A stretch of 15,315 nt of DNA from Trueperaceae bacterium (GCA_007128755.1 SKWV01000094.1:1-15315), one strand, 5' to 3'; numbered from the stretch's first letter, positions 1 to 7,780 are shown. The notes: generated by a model not told the origin, from the letters alone. A program made the numbers and translations.

Positions 1-2
1 AC

Positions 3-998
3 GAGGTGGCCACGCAGGTCGTGGAGGCCTTCCGCGCCGCGCTGGTCGAGGCGGGGCTGCGCGTCACCCTCGCGGCCGTCGTGACGCCCGGCATCGCCGG
101 CTCCCTCGAGGTCGAGTTCACCCGGCTCATCGCGGAGCTCGAGGGCACGCGCTACGCCGTCTCGGGCGAGATCGTAGCGCGGCCCGGTGCCGGCGGCGAG
201 CCGTACGCGGTCAACCTGCTCGCGGTCGACGTCGTGCAGAACCGCACCAGCGACCTGCTGTCGCGCCCCTTGGCGCTGGCGACCGTGCCGCGGGTGGCGG
301 CCGAGCTCGCCGCGCTCGTAGGGGCCTTCGTGCTCGCGTCACCGGATCTGCCGAGCGGCGACGCGTCGCTCTTCGTCACGAGCGAGCCGCGCGACGCCGA
401 GGTGCGCGTCGACGGCGTGCCGCTCGGTGTCACGGGCGGCCTCGACGTCGTGAGCCTCCGGCCGGGGCGGTACGAGCTCGAGGTGCGCAAGGACGGCTAC
501 CTCCCCGAGGTCCGCTTCGTCGACCTCCGCGACCGCGACACGCGCTTCGTGCACGTCGTCCTGACCGCCGTGACGGGCGGGAGCATCCGCGTCACCAGCG
601 TTCCCGATGCCGACGTCTTCGTCGACGGCGAGCCGGCCGGCCGCACGCCGGTCACGGTGTCGTCGCTCCCGGGTTTCCACGCCCTGCGGGTCGAGCGTGC
701 AGGCTTCGTGCCCTTCGAGTCGACGGAGCAGGTGCGCAACTTCCGCGTCACGCGTACCGACGTGACCCTCGAGCCCCTGCACGCGACGATGCTCGTGTGG
801 GACGCGGCGAGGCCGGGTCTCGTGATCGTCGACGGCACCCTCCATCGGGGCGGGTTCGCGCCCGTGGCCGTCGGCCTGGTGCGGCTCGACCTCCGCACCG
901 TGGACGCGTCCCGCTCCTACCTCCGCGCCATCCCGGGTCCCGGCGTGTACGTCCTCGATCTCGCCACCGGCGAGGTCACGGCCCTGACGACCCGCTGA
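3..998 (+). CDS. PEGA-domain repeat protein, 5' end cut off by the window
   Basis: The reading frame is open from the window edge. A GTG at position 6 is available, but no signal peptide or ribosome site supports it, so the true start is probably outside. Numbering from that GTG (330 residues), positions 1-115 are a mixed alpha/beta region I do not recognise. Two PEGA-type beta domains follow, at about 118-187 and 191-258. Both show the typical pattern: a SxPxxAxVxVDG strand (SEPRDAEVRVDG, SVPDADVFVDG), then a LxPGxxxLxVxxxGY-like element (LRPGRYELEVRKDGY, LPGFHALRVERAGF). Residues 259-330 look like a degenerate third unit. PEGA domains are usually extracytoplasmic and often form surface or envelope assemblies. 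The exact role here is unknown. The 3' end overlaps the convergent gene by 23 bases. Confidence 0.8.
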   Translation, partial: EVATQVVEAFRAALVEAGLRVTLAAVVTPGIAGSLEVEFTRLIAELEGTRYAVSGEIVARPGAGGEPYAVNLLAVDVVQNRTSDLLSRPLALATVPRVAAELAALVGAFVLASPDLPSGDASLFVTSEPRDAEVRVDGVPLGVTGGLDVVSLRPGRYELEVRKDGYLPEVRFVDLRDRDTRFVHVVLTAVTGGSIRVTSVPDADVFVDGEPAGRTPVTVSSLPGFHALRVERAGFVPFESTEQVRNFRVTRTDVTLEPLHATMLVWDAARPGLVIVDGTLHRGGFAPVAVGLVRLDLRTVDASRSYLRAIPGPGVYVLDLATGEVTALTTR

Positions 999-2043
999 CC
1001 GGAGGCTCGGGCGCCCCCGTCCAGGGCCGCTCCAGCGCCAGGGAGAGCGAGTACGTGAGCGTTCCCTCGCTGGTCGCGGCGGTGTGTGGCGTCGCACCGC
1101 CGGCGACCGCCGCGCGCAGGCGCCAGGTGCCGCCCTCCGGCGGGGGCGACGGGCTCGATGCCTCGAAGGTCGCGCGCCACGCATAGGCGTCGAGCCGGTG
1201 GGGCACCCACTCGAGGCCGAGGGTGAGCGACGCGCTGGGCGTGCGGCTCGCGAGCAGCGCCTCGACGCCGGGGAGGACGCTCACGCCGTCGGTGCCGAGC
1301 CAGACCCGGAGGGACGAGTCGGGCTCCCGCCGGCGAGTCCACACCGTGCCCGCGCCCAGGGCGGCCGATCGACGGTCGGCGAACGCCCCGCCCTCCACGC
1401 CGAGCCACAGGTCGAACTCGCCACCGGAGCCGCCGCGGCGCAGCGTCGCGGTCGCGAACGCCACACCGGCACCGTCGACCCAGCGAGCGCGGGGCTCGAA
1501 CGTCACCGTCGTGGCGCGATCGACGCGATAGGTGACGCTCAGCCGTGCCCCGGCGTCCCACGCGCCCCGGGGGGCGCCGGCGACCCGCCGCGCCGCCTCC
1601 GACGCGATCGCCCCGTCGAGCTCGTACTCCGACACCGTGCCGGCGTCCACGCGCAGGGTCGCGGCGAGTGGCCCGACGACCCCGCGCGCCCCCAGTGCGG
1701 CCCGGAAGTCGGGCAGGGGCGCCTGGGAGGGGATCAGCAGCGCGGCGCCACCCTCGATGATGACGTTCCCGAGCGGACCGAACACGCGCGTGTAGCGCCA
1801 GAGCGCCCCCAGAGCCGCGTCCCTCCCGACGCGCGCCCACGCGTCGATGCCCGCGTCGCCGGCGCGGACGCCGGTGACGCGGCCGAGGAGGGCTGGACCC
1901 GAAGCGCCGGCGACGACGCCCACGCTCGAGGTCTGCGCGGCCGCCGGGGCCAGCAGGGCCAGGAGCAGGACCACCGCCGGCCAGGTACCGCGTGCCGCTC
2001 GACCTGGAGGGGGAGTCGGAACGCGCCCGAGCCGGCGGATCAT
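976..2043 (-). CDS. secreted beta-rich hypothetical protein, possibly an outer-membrane barrel
   Basis: A 355-residue protein with no family I can name. The ATG at 2043 is chosen because it is followed by a signal peptide (basic stretch, hydrophobic segment about 22-34, AxA cleavage site before QTSS near residue 36). A TAGGCT box also ends five bases upstream of it. The frame stays open further upstream to 2190, but that would put 49 residues before the signal peptide. The mature part is rich in Gly, Ala, Arg and Thr, with repeated alternating hydrophobic strands (for example ARLSVTYRVD, TVTFEPRARWVDG, SLTLGLEWVP, LTYSLSLALERP). This suggests a beta-barrel or beta-sandwich exposed outside the cytoplasm. 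It does not end in an aromatic residue, so a classical barrel C-terminus is missing. It shares its promoter region with the phosphorylase gene and is convergent with the PEGA gene. Confidence 0.75.
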   Translation of the reverse strand: MIRRLGRVPTPPPGRAARGTWPAVVLLLALLAPAAAQTSSVGVVAGASGPALLGRVTGVRAGDAGIDAWARVGRDAALGALWRYTRVFGPLGNVIIEGGAALLIPSQAPLPDFRAALGARGVVGPLAATLRVDAGTVSEYELDGAIASEAARRVAGAPRGAWDAGARLSVTYRVDRATTVTFEPRARWVDGAGVAFATATLRRGGSGGEFDLWLGVEGGAFADRRSAALGAGTVWTRRREPDSSLRVWLGTDGVSVLPGVEALLASRTPSASLTLGLEWVPHRLDAYAWRATFEASSPSPPPEGGTWRLRAAVAGGATPHTAATSEGTLTYSLSLALERPWTGAPEPPVSGSSGP

Positions 2044-2048
2044 GCCCC

Positions 2049-2054
2049 AGCCTA
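2049..2054 (-). promoter_or_regulatory. TAGGCT -10 box, leaderless start at 2043
   Basis: On the minus strand TAGGCT is followed by five bases and then the ATG at 2043, so transcription should start at or next to the start codon. No Shine-Dalgarno sequence is present. I see no convincing -35 element. Confidence 0.55.
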
Positions 2055-2079
2055 CTCGGAGCGAGGCCCGGCAGGGTGG

Positions 2080-2085
2080 TAGCAT
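2080..2085 (+). promoter_or_regulatory. TAGCAT -10 box for the phosphorylase gene
   Basis: TAGCAT matches TANNNT and lies 28 bases before the phosphorylase ATG. It predicts a short leader of about 20 bases that carries a ribosome-binding site, unlike the leaderless genes around it. It lies 25 bases from the opposite-strand box at 2049-2054, so the two promoters probably interfere or share regulation. Confidence 0.45.
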
Positions 2086-2103
2086 CTGCGGTTGATATGC
2101 GTC

Positions 2104-2109
2104 AGGAGG
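2104..2109 (+). promoter_or_regulatory. strong Shine-Dalgarno site AGGAGG
   Basis: AGGAGG lies four bases before the ATG at 2114 and fixes that start. It is one of only two clear ribosome-binding sites in the window; the other is before the HtrA gene. Confidence 0.75.
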
Positions 2110-2113
2110 ACTC

Positions 2114-4660
2114 ATGAACATCCTGGGACGGATCACGGTGCTCCCGCACCTCCCCACCGCGCTCGGGCGATTGGACGAGCTCGCGCGCAACCTCTACTGG
2201 ACCTGGGATCCGGGTGTGCGCCGGCTGTTCCGCGAGCTCGATCGCGACGCCTGGGAGGCGTCCGGCCACAACCCCGTCGTGATGCTGCGCGACATCGACC
2301 AGGACCGGCTCGATGCCCGCGCGCGCGACCCGGAGTACTTGGGCCTGTACTCGGCGGCCGTGGCGGCGTTCGACGCGTACCTCGGCAACGGCTCCTGGAG
2401 CGATCCGACCGCCGGCGCGGTCGACGTCGATGGGCACCAGTACGCCTACTTCTGCGCCGAGTACGGCTGGCACGAGGGAGTCGCGCTCTACTCGGGCGGC
2501 CTCGGCGTGCTGGCGGGCGACCACACCAAGGCGGCGTCCGACCTGGGGCTGCCGCTCATCGCCGTCGGGCTCTGGTACCCCGAGGGGTACTTCCACCAGC
2601 GCGTCGCGGCCGACGGCCGGCAGGAGGCCGTCTACGAGCGCAAGCGGCCACACGACCTCCCCTTGGTCGAGGTCACGGACGACGAGGGCGCCCCCGTCAC
2701 CGTCCAGGTGCAGATCTTCGGGCGCGACGTGGCGATCAGGGCTTGGCGCGCCCACGTCGGCCGGGTCCCGGTCTACCTGCTCGACGTCGACATGAGCGAG
2801 AACCACCCCGACGACCGCGGGCTCCTGCGGCGCCTCTACGGCGGCGACCAGCGGACGCGGATCGCGCAGGAGATGGTGCTGGGGATCGGCGGCGTGCGCA
2901 TGCTCCGTCGCCTCGGGCTCGCGCCCACGTCGTGGCACATGAACGAGGGCCACAGCGCCTTCATGGCCCTCGAGCGCTGCCGCGAGTACGTGGAGCGGGG
3001 CATGCCCTTCGACCAGGCGCGCGAGATCGTCGCGGCCGGGACCGTGTTCACCGTGCACACGCCGGTGGCCGCCGGCAACGACGCCTTCTCGTTCGAGCTC
3101 CTCGGTCAGGCGTTCGGCTCCTACTGGGGCAGCCTCGGCCTGCGGCAGCAGGAGTTCCTCGACCTCGGGCGCGCGGATCACGGCTGGGGACCGGTCTTCT
3201 CGATGCCCGCCCTCGCGCTGCGCTTCACGACCGGCCGCAACGGCGTCGCGAAGCTCCACGGCGAGACCAGCAGGCGCATCTGGAGCGACCTCTGGCCCGA
3301 GGTGCCCGAGGAGGAGGTGCCGATCGGCCACGTCACGAACGGGGTCCACATGCGGACTTGGATCGCTCCCGAGATCCAGGCGCTCGTCGCCCGGTCACTG
3401 CCGCCCGAGTGGATGAAGCGCTCCGCCGACACGGCGATGTGGCGCGCCTTCGAAGACGTCGAGCCGGCCGAGCTGTGGAAGACACGGCGGACGCTCAAGG
3501 AGCAGAGCGTGCGCTTCCTGCGGGGCCGCGTCCTCCGTCAGCTCGACCGGCAGGAGGCGAGTCCGACCGCGATCCGGAACATCGGCCAGCTCTTCGATCC
3601 CGCGGCGCTGACGATCGGGTTCGCGCGCCGCTTCGCCACCTACAAGCGCGCGACGCTCATCTTCCGTGACCTGGATCGGCTCGCCGCCATCCTCGGCGAC
3701 CGGACGAGGCCCGTCCAGCTCGTGTTCAGCGGCAAGGCGCACCCGGCCGACGAGGGCGGCCAAGGCCTCATCGCGGCCATCCACAACCTGTCCAAGGACC
3801 CGCGCTTCGCCGGTCGCGTCCTGTTCATCGAGGACTACGACATGGCGATCGGCCGCGCGCTCACGCGCGGCGTCGACGTCTGGATGAACACCCCGCGCCG
3901 TCCGCTCGAGGCGTCCGGGACCTCGGGGCAGAAGGCCGCGATGAACGGCATCCTCAACCTCTCGATCCTGGACGGCTGGTGGCCCGAAGGGTTCGACGGA
4001 CGCAACGGCTGGGCCATCGGCGGCGAGCGCTCCTACGACGACGAGGAGAAGGCCGACGCGGTGGACGCCGACTCGCTCTACGCGCTGCTCGAGCACGAGG
4101 TGGTGCCGAGCTACTACGACCGCGACACCGAGGGCGTGCCCGTCGGGTGGATGCGGCGGTCGGCGGCCGCCATCGCGAGCGTGACGCCGCGCTTCAACGC
4201 CCAGCGCATGGTGCACGACTACGCGACGCGCTACTACGCGCCGGCGAGCCGGCGTGCCCTCGCCCTCGCGCTCTCGCCGGAGGACGCGGCCGACCTCGCC
4301 GCGTGGCGCAAGCGCGTGGCGGACGGCTGGTCGACGGTCACGCTGCACGCCAAGCCCGCCTTGGAGGCGTTGCGGCGCGTCGGGGAGGAGATCGAGGTCG
4401 AGGCGGTCCTCCACCCGCGCGCCCTGGAAGACACGGACCTGCTGGTCGAGGTCGTCCACGGGCCCGATCGCGACCGGCTCGAGCGCAACCTCCAGCGCGT
4501 GCCGATGGAGCTCGTCGATACCGATGCCGACGGCGGCAGGCACTACCGGGCGCGCTTCAAGCCCACCCACAGCGGCCGCGTGGCGTACGGCGTGCGGGTG
4601 CTGGCGACCCACCCGCTGCTCGTGTCACCCTTCGACAGCCACGCCATCCGCTGGGGGTGA
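2114..4660 (+). CDS. glgP: alpha-glucan (glycogen/maltodextrin) phosphorylase, GT35
   Basis: 848 residues. It removes terminal glucose from alpha-1,4-glucans with phosphate, giving glucose-1-phosphate, using pyridoxal phosphate (PLP). The N-terminal 110 residues match the DUF3417 extension of the Mycobacterium/Thermus/Thermotoga branch (NLYWTWDPGVRRLF). The catalytic core shows SGGLGVLAGDH (127-137), WHMNEGH (274-280), GHVTNGVH (405-412), RRFATYKR (505-512) and SGKAHPAD (539-546). The PLP segment EASGTSGQKAAMNG starts at 599 and K607 is the expected cofactor lysine. The C-terminal ~110 residues look like the beta-rich tail of this branch. Start fixed by AGGAGG. Length is normal and the gene appears intact. 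Its last 36 bases overlap the convergent pgl gene. It probably works with the GH13 glucosidase at 8647-10569 in glucan breakdown. Confidence 0.96.
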   Translation: MNILGRITVLPHLPTALGRLDELARNLYWTWDPGVRRLFRELDRDAWEASGHNPVVMLRDIDQDRLDARARDPEYLGLYSAAVAAFDAYLGNGSWSDPTAGAVDVDGHQYAYFCAEYGWHEGVALYSGGLGVLAGDHTKAASDLGLPLIAVGLWYPEGYFHQRVAADGRQEAVYERKRPHDLPLVEVTDDEGAPVTVQVQIFGRDVAIRAWRAHVGRVPVYLLDVDMSENHPDDRGLLRRLYGGDQRTRIAQEMVLGIGGVRMLRRLGLAPTSWHMNEGHSAFMALERCREYVERGMPFDQAREIVAAGTVFTVHTPVAAGNDAFSFELLGQAFGSYWGSLGLRQQEFLDLGRADHGWGPVFSMPALALRFTTGRNGVAKLHGETSRRIWSDLWPEVPEEEVPIGHVTNGVHMRTWIAPEIQALVARSLPPEWMKRSADTAMWRAFEDVEPAELWKTRRTLKEQSVRFLRGRVLRQLDRQEASPTAIRNIGQLFDPAALTIGFARRFATYKRATLIFRDLDRLAAILGDRTRPVQLVFSGKAHPADEGGQGLIAAIHNLSKDPRFAGRVLFIEDYDMAIGRALTRGVDVWMNTPRRPLEASGTSGQKAAMNGILNLSILDGWWPEGFDGRNGWAIGGERSYDDEEKADAVDADSLYALLEHEVVPSYYDRDTEGVPVGWMRRSAAAIASVTPRFNAQRMVHDYATRYYAPASRRALALALSPEDAADLAAWRKRVADGWSTVTLHAKPALEALRRVGEEIEVEAVLHPRALEDTDLLVEVVHGPDRDRLERNLQRVPMELVDTDADGGRHYRARFKPTHSGRVAYGVRVLATHPLLVSPFDSHAIRWG

Positions 4661-5359
4661 GGGCGCGGCCTGTGCGTCGGCGAGGATGACGAAGGCCTCG
4701 GGCGGCGTGAGGGCGGTGAGGGGCAACGCGTCCTCGTCGCCCTCGCGCCGGAGCGTGCGTCGTAGGGCGTCGCGCTTGTCGGCGCCGCTCACGAGGACCA
4801 GCACCTCCTCGGCTCCGGACAACGCGCGCGGCGTGAGCGTGAGGCGCGCCCGCCCGTCGGGCGCGGTGCTCGCGGTGGCGAGACCCGGCGCGTGGACGGA
4901 GCGCGTGCCGGGGAAGAGGCTGGCCGTGTGGGCGTCGGCCCCGAGCCCGAGCAGCACCAGGTCGAACCGTGGCGGGTCGCCGAGCGCCTCGCGCAGGCGT
5001 CGCTCGTGGGCGCGGGCGAGGAGGGTGGCGTCGTCGCCCTCACCCCAGCCGAGCACGTGCTCGTCGTGCACGCCGACGTGCGACAGCAGGGCCTCGCGCG
5101 CCGAGCGTTCGTTGCGCTCCTCGTGGTCGAGCGGCACGAGGCGTTCGTCGCCCCACGTCACCACCACCCGCTCCCAGGGGAGATCGTGGCGCTCCGCGAG
5201 CTGGCGGTAGGCGGCGAGCGGCGTGCCGCCGCCCGCGAGGGCGACCACGAAGCGGCCGCGCTTCGCCACGGCGTGGTGGCAGGCGGCGACCCAGCGGGCC
5301 ACGGCCGCAGCCGTCAAGGCGCGCGCATCGGCGAACACGTGCAGCTCGGGGCGGGACAT
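4625..5359 (-). CDS. pgl: 6-phosphogluconolactonase
   Basis: 244 residues, the usual length for the Pgl/DevB family. It hydrolyses 6-phosphogluconolactone to 6-phosphogluconate in the oxidative pentose phosphate pathway, in the cytoplasm. Family motifs are present in order: LAGGGTP (41-47, sugar-phosphate binding), WGDERLVP (69-76) and GLGADAHTASLFPG (138-151). In the last one the common GxGxDGH form has Ala in place of the Gly before His, a mild variation. The ATG at 5359 starts the protein directly and is preceded by a TAGACT box with a six-base gap. No glucose-6-phosphate dehydrogenase or 6-phosphogluconate dehydrogenase gene is next to it, so it stands apart from its usual partners. The tail after about residue 225 (AQAAPSPPADG) is probably disordered and lies in the overlap with glgP. 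Confidence 0.95.
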   Translation of the reverse strand: MSRPELHVFADARALTAAAVARWVAACHHAVAKRGRFVVALAGGGTPLAAYRQLAERHDLPWERVVVTWGDERLVPLDHEERNERSAREALLSHVGVHDEHVLGWGEGDDATLLARAHERRLREALGDPPRFDLVLLGLGADAHTASLFPGTRSVHAPGLATASTAPDGRARLTLTPRALSGAEEVLVLVSGADKRDALRRTLRREGDEDALPLTALTPPEAFVILADAQAAPSPPADGVAVEG

Positions 5360-5365
5360 GCCAGG

Positions 5366-5371
5366 AGTCTA
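5366..5371 (-). promoter_or_regulatory. TAGACT -10 box, leaderless pgl
   Basis: TAGACT on the minus strand lies six bases before the pgl ATG at 5359. There is no Shine-Dalgarno site, which fits leaderless translation. Confidence 0.55.
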
Positions 5372-5381
5372 GCAGCGCCCG

Positions 5382-5408
5382 CCGCCGGGCTGGACGCGGC
5401 GCCGGCGG
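5382..5408. repeat. inverted repeat in the pgl / HD-gene divergent region
   Basis: CCGCCGG (5382-5388) and CCGGCGG (5402-5408) form a perfect seven-base inverted repeat with a 13-base spacer. It sits between the two divergent -10 boxes. It could be an operator, but in sequence this GC-rich such a repeat can arise by chance. Confidence 0.25.
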
Positions 5409-5432
5409 TCGCTCGGGCCGGGGGCTCGCTGG

Positions 5433-5438
5433 TACGCT
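5433..5438 (+). promoter_or_regulatory. TACGCT -10 box, leaderless HD gene
   Basis: TACGCT is followed by five bases and the ATG at 5444. This matches the TANNNT leaderless arrangement. No ribosome-binding site is visible. Confidence 0.55.
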
Positions 5439-5443
5439 CACGC

Positions 5444-6031
5444 ATGACCATCGATCGCGCTGCCGCCTACGGGCTCATGACCGAGTGGACCACGAGCGAG
5501 AGCCTCCGGACGCACATGCTGGCCGTCGAGACGGCGGTCGTCGCCTACGCCCGTCGGGAGGGGGCCGACGAGGAGCTGTGGGCCGCGACGGCGTTGCTGC
5601 ACGACTTCGACTACGAGCGCCACCCGGCGCTCGAAGGCACGGGCCACCCCTTCGTGGGCGTGGAGCACCTGAGGGGGCTCGGCGCACCGGAGGAGATGCT
5701 CGAGGCGATCCTCGGCCACGCCGACCACACCGGTGTGCCTCGGACCAGCCGGCTCGCGAAGGTGCTCTACGCCTGCGACGAGATCACGGGGCTCGTCGTG
5801 GCCGCCGTCCTGGTGCGGCCCGACCGCGACATCGCGAACCTAGGCGTGCCGAGCCTGCGCAAGAAGTTCAAGGACAAGGCGTTCGCGCGTGGCGTCGCGC
5901 GCGACGACGTCGTGCGCGGCGCCGAAGAGCTCGGCGTCGACCTGTGGGACCACGTGGCGTTCGTGCTGCGGGCGATGCAGGAGCGTGCCGACGTCCTGGG
6001 GCTCGACGGCCGCCTCGCCCGGAGCGACTAG
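5444..6031 (+). CDS. HD-domain metal-dependent phosphohydrolase
   Basis: 195 residues, a single HD domain. The expected metal ligands are all visible: H24 (in LRTHML), the doublet H53-D54 (LLHDFDYE), H92 (ILGHADH) and D112 (ACDEITG). The variant LLHDFDYERHP followed by GHPFVGVEHL is common in stand-alone HD hydrolases annotated only as HDIG-type proteins. HD proteins hydrolyse phosphate esters, often nucleotides, but the substrate cannot be read from this sequence. The C-terminal half contains a basic stretch (LRKKFKDKAF) that could bind a phosphorylated substrate. The gene diverges from pgl with 84 bases between the starts, so the two may be co-regulated. No partner domain or membrane segment is seen. 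Confidence 0.88.
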   Translation: MTIDRAAAYGLMTEWTTSESLRTHMLAVETAVVAYARREGADEELWAATALLHDFDYERHPALEGTGHPFVGVEHLRGLGAPEEMLEAILGHADHTGVPRTSRLAKVLYACDEITGLVVAAVLVRPDRDIANLGVPSLRKKFKDKAFARGVARDDVVRGAEELGVDLWDHVAFVLRAMQERADVLGLDGRLARSD

Positions 6032-6035
6032 CGGG

Positions 6036-6065
6036 ACGCGGGCCGTGCCGGCGCGGAGCCCGCGT
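6036..6065. terminator. hairpin between convergent HD and signal-peptidase genes
   Basis: ACGCGGGC (6036-6043) and GCCCGCGT (6058-6065) form a perfect eight-base stem around a 14-base loop. The stem lies in the 64-base gap between two convergent genes. There is no T-run on either side, so it may be a weak or Rho-assisted bidirectional terminator. Confidence 0.4.
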
Positions 6066-6095
6066 GGAGCGTGCGGAACCGCCAGGCCGTCCGGA

Positions 6096-6812
6096 TCAGG
6101 GCGCCGCCACGGGCCGGACGTTCCAGCCCAGCGCGCCGCGCTCGTCACTGCGGAAGGGCGGCCACACCACCCAGGCGGCGCGACCGCCCACGCTGGAGGC
6201 GGGCACCGCTCCGAACGCGCGGGAGTCGCGCGAGCCGAGCGGCGCCCGGTTGTCGCCCAGCACGAAGACGTGGTCCTCCGGCACGACGGTCGGTGCGATC
6301 GTCACGCTCGCGGCCGGGCCGTTGCCGAGGTACGGCTCGTCCAAGGCGGATCCGTTCACGATCAGGCGGCCACCGCGGAGTTCGACGACGTCACCGCCGC
6401 GTGCCACCACGCGCTTGATGAGGAACGGCCCGCCGGTCAGGCGTTCGAGGAGCGAGCGCGGTTCGTCGCCGGGCGCGCGGAAGTAGACCACGTCGCCGTA
6501 CTGCAGCGACGTCGCGCCGAGGCGCCCGAGCCAGGTCTCGTAGCGCGGGACGAACGCGCGGTCGCCGTCCTGGAGCGACGGCGCCATCGAGGAGCCCTCG
6601 ATGCCGACGGTCGTCGCACCGAACGTCACGATGAGGAGCGCGATCACCAGGGTCTCGGCCCAGCGCCGCAAGGCGTGCGGCGACGAGGAGGGGCGCTCGC
6701 CGCTGCCGTCCGCGCTGCCGTCGCCGCTGTCGGCGGTCTCGTCCGGCACCACGCCGGGCGCGCCTTCCCTCACCCGCTCCTCGCCCGATACCGGGTCGTG
6801 CTCAGTGCGCAC
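6096..6812 (-). CDS. lepB: signal peptidase I, second gene of a tandem pair
   Basis: 238 residues from the GTG at 6812. It cleaves signal peptides from exported proteins at the outer face of the cytoplasmic membrane. After an acidic, Ser/Gly-rich cytoplasmic segment (about 1-46) there is one membrane helix (about 52-70). Then come the catalytic serine S75 (EGSSMAPSL), the general-base lysine K133 (FLIKRVVARGGD) and the box E motif GDNRAPLGSRDSR from 186. The start overlaps the end of the upstream signal-peptidase gene by 11 bases, which suggests translational coupling. No good ribosome site precedes it. The frame is open upstream to 6881, but that would place 23 residues inside the preceding gene without reason. 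The final WPPFR/W segment is typical of the family. It is shorter than its neighbour and lacks the large insert found there. Confidence 0.93.
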   Translation of the reverse strand: MRTEHDPVSGEERVREGAPGVVPDETADSGDGSADGSGERPSSSPHALRRWAETLVIALLIVTFGATTVGIEGSSMAPSLQDGDRAFVPRYETWLGRLGATSLQYGDVVYFRAPGDEPRSLLERLTGGPFLIKRVVARGGDVVELRGGRLIVNGSALDEPYLGNGPAASVTIAPTVVPEDHVFVLGDNRAPLGSRDSRAFGAVPASSVGGRAAWVVWPPFRSDERGALGWNVRPVAAP

Positions 6813-7767
6813 GCGGTGACGGCGGGATCTCGTCGAAGGCGGCGGGCGGCGCCAGCACCCGCCAGTTCCACTCCCCGTCACGCTGGGGTGGCCAGATGAT
6901 CGCCGTCGCCTTGCCCGCCACGGTCAGGGCGCGCACGGGCCCGAACACCCGAGAGTCCTCGCTGCCCCCGCGAGCGCGCTGCCGGTTGTCGCCCATGATG
7001 AAGTAGTGGCCGTCGGGCACGATCAGGTCGTGGACGAACGGCGTCCCGTCGGGAACGTCGTCGGGGAGCGGCGCGAGCGAGTCGAGGATCGCGCCGTAGT
7101 AGAGCTGCACGCGCGGGTCGTCGACCGGTACGGGCGCCGGGTAGAAGCCGCTCACGGGGAGGTCGGGGAAGGCGGTGCCCGACGGCGTGACGCCGAAGCG
7201 GACGACGAGGCCGTCGACCCGCCCGCCCCGCGCGGTGATCACCGGGAAGTCCTGGGGATCGGGCGTGATCTCGCCCGTCGCGGTGATGAACGACTGATCG
7301 ACGGCGTGGCCGTTGACGAACACCTGTCCCGCTTCGATCCGCAGCGCGTCGCCTCCGATGGCGACGACGCGCTTGATGAAGAACGGCCGCTGGCCCGTCT
7401 CCAGCGCGCTGGGCGAGTTGGGGGGGTCGCGCACCACGATGATGTCGCCGCGGTCGTAGGGGCCCAGCGCGCCCGCGCGCCGCAGCCAGGTGTCGTACTT
7501 CGGGATGAACACGCGGTCGCCGGTGAGGAGCGACCTGAGGACGTTGGACGAGCCCACACCGCCGTCGAGGCTCGGGCGCATCGATGAGCCGACCACGCCG
7601 ACGGTGTTGAAGATGAACGTGACCACGAGGAAGGCGATCGCGAGCGCCTCGGCGTAGCCGCGCACCTCGCGCCAGAAGCGTTGCCGCGCCGTGAGCGTGA
7701 CGGGAGCGGCCGCTGGACTGGAAGGGCGGCCGGTCGTGCGGCGCGAGCGAGGGGGGGTATCGGACAT
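6802..7767 (-). CDS. lepB: signal peptidase I, with a large insert
   Basis: 321 residues from the ATG at 7767. One membrane helix (about 41-58) is followed by the catalytic S62 (VGSSMRPSL), K132 (FFIKRVVAIGGD) and box E GDNRQRARGGSEDSR from 259. Between the lysine region and box E, about residues 163-248 form a Pro/Asp/Gly-rich insertion that its tandem neighbour lacks. There is also an extra short stretch after the serine (about 69-80). The inserts probably enlarge the extracytoplasmic domain and may change substrate choice; this is inference. A TAGACT box ends seven bases before the ATG and supports a leaderless start. The open frame to 7953 reads into the patatin gene and is not needed. 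The 3' end overlaps the next lepB by 11 bases. Confidence 0.94.
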   Translation of the reverse strand: MSDTPPRSRRTTGRPSSPAAAPVTLTARQRFWREVRGYAEALAIAFLVVTFIFNTVGVVGSSMRPSLDGGVGSSNVLRSLLTGDRVFIPKYDTWLRRAGALGPYDRGDIIVVRDPPNSPSALETGQRPFFIKRVVAIGGDALRIEAGQVFVNGHAVDQSFITATGEITPDPQDFPVITARGGRVDGLVVRFGVTPSGTAFPDLPVSGFYPAPVPVDDPRVQLYYGAILDSLAPLPDDVPDGTPFVHDLIVPDGHYFIMGDNRQRARGGSEDSRVFGPVRALTVAGKATAIIWPPQRDGEWNWRVLAPPAAFDEIPPSPRAH

Positions 7768-7774
7768 GACGGTC

Positions 7775-7780
7775 AGTCTA
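7775..7780 (-). promoter_or_regulatory. TAGACT -10 box containing the stop codon of the upstream gene
   Basis: TAGACT on the minus strand lies seven bases before the ATG at 7767. Its first three bases are the TAG stop codon of the patatin gene. One short site would therefore end one gene and start transcription of the next. Confidence 0.55.

Noticed and set aside
3395..4612. Long minus-strand open frame antisense to glgP
   Set aside because: It is rich in Arg, Val and Ala without motifs, typical of the antisense shadow of a high-GC gene. The glgP frame is fully conserved.
4892..5443. Upstream extension of the HD-domain gene through the pgl region
   Set aside because: The extension is antisense to pgl and has no HD-family sequence. 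The ATG at 5444 has a well-placed TACGCT box.
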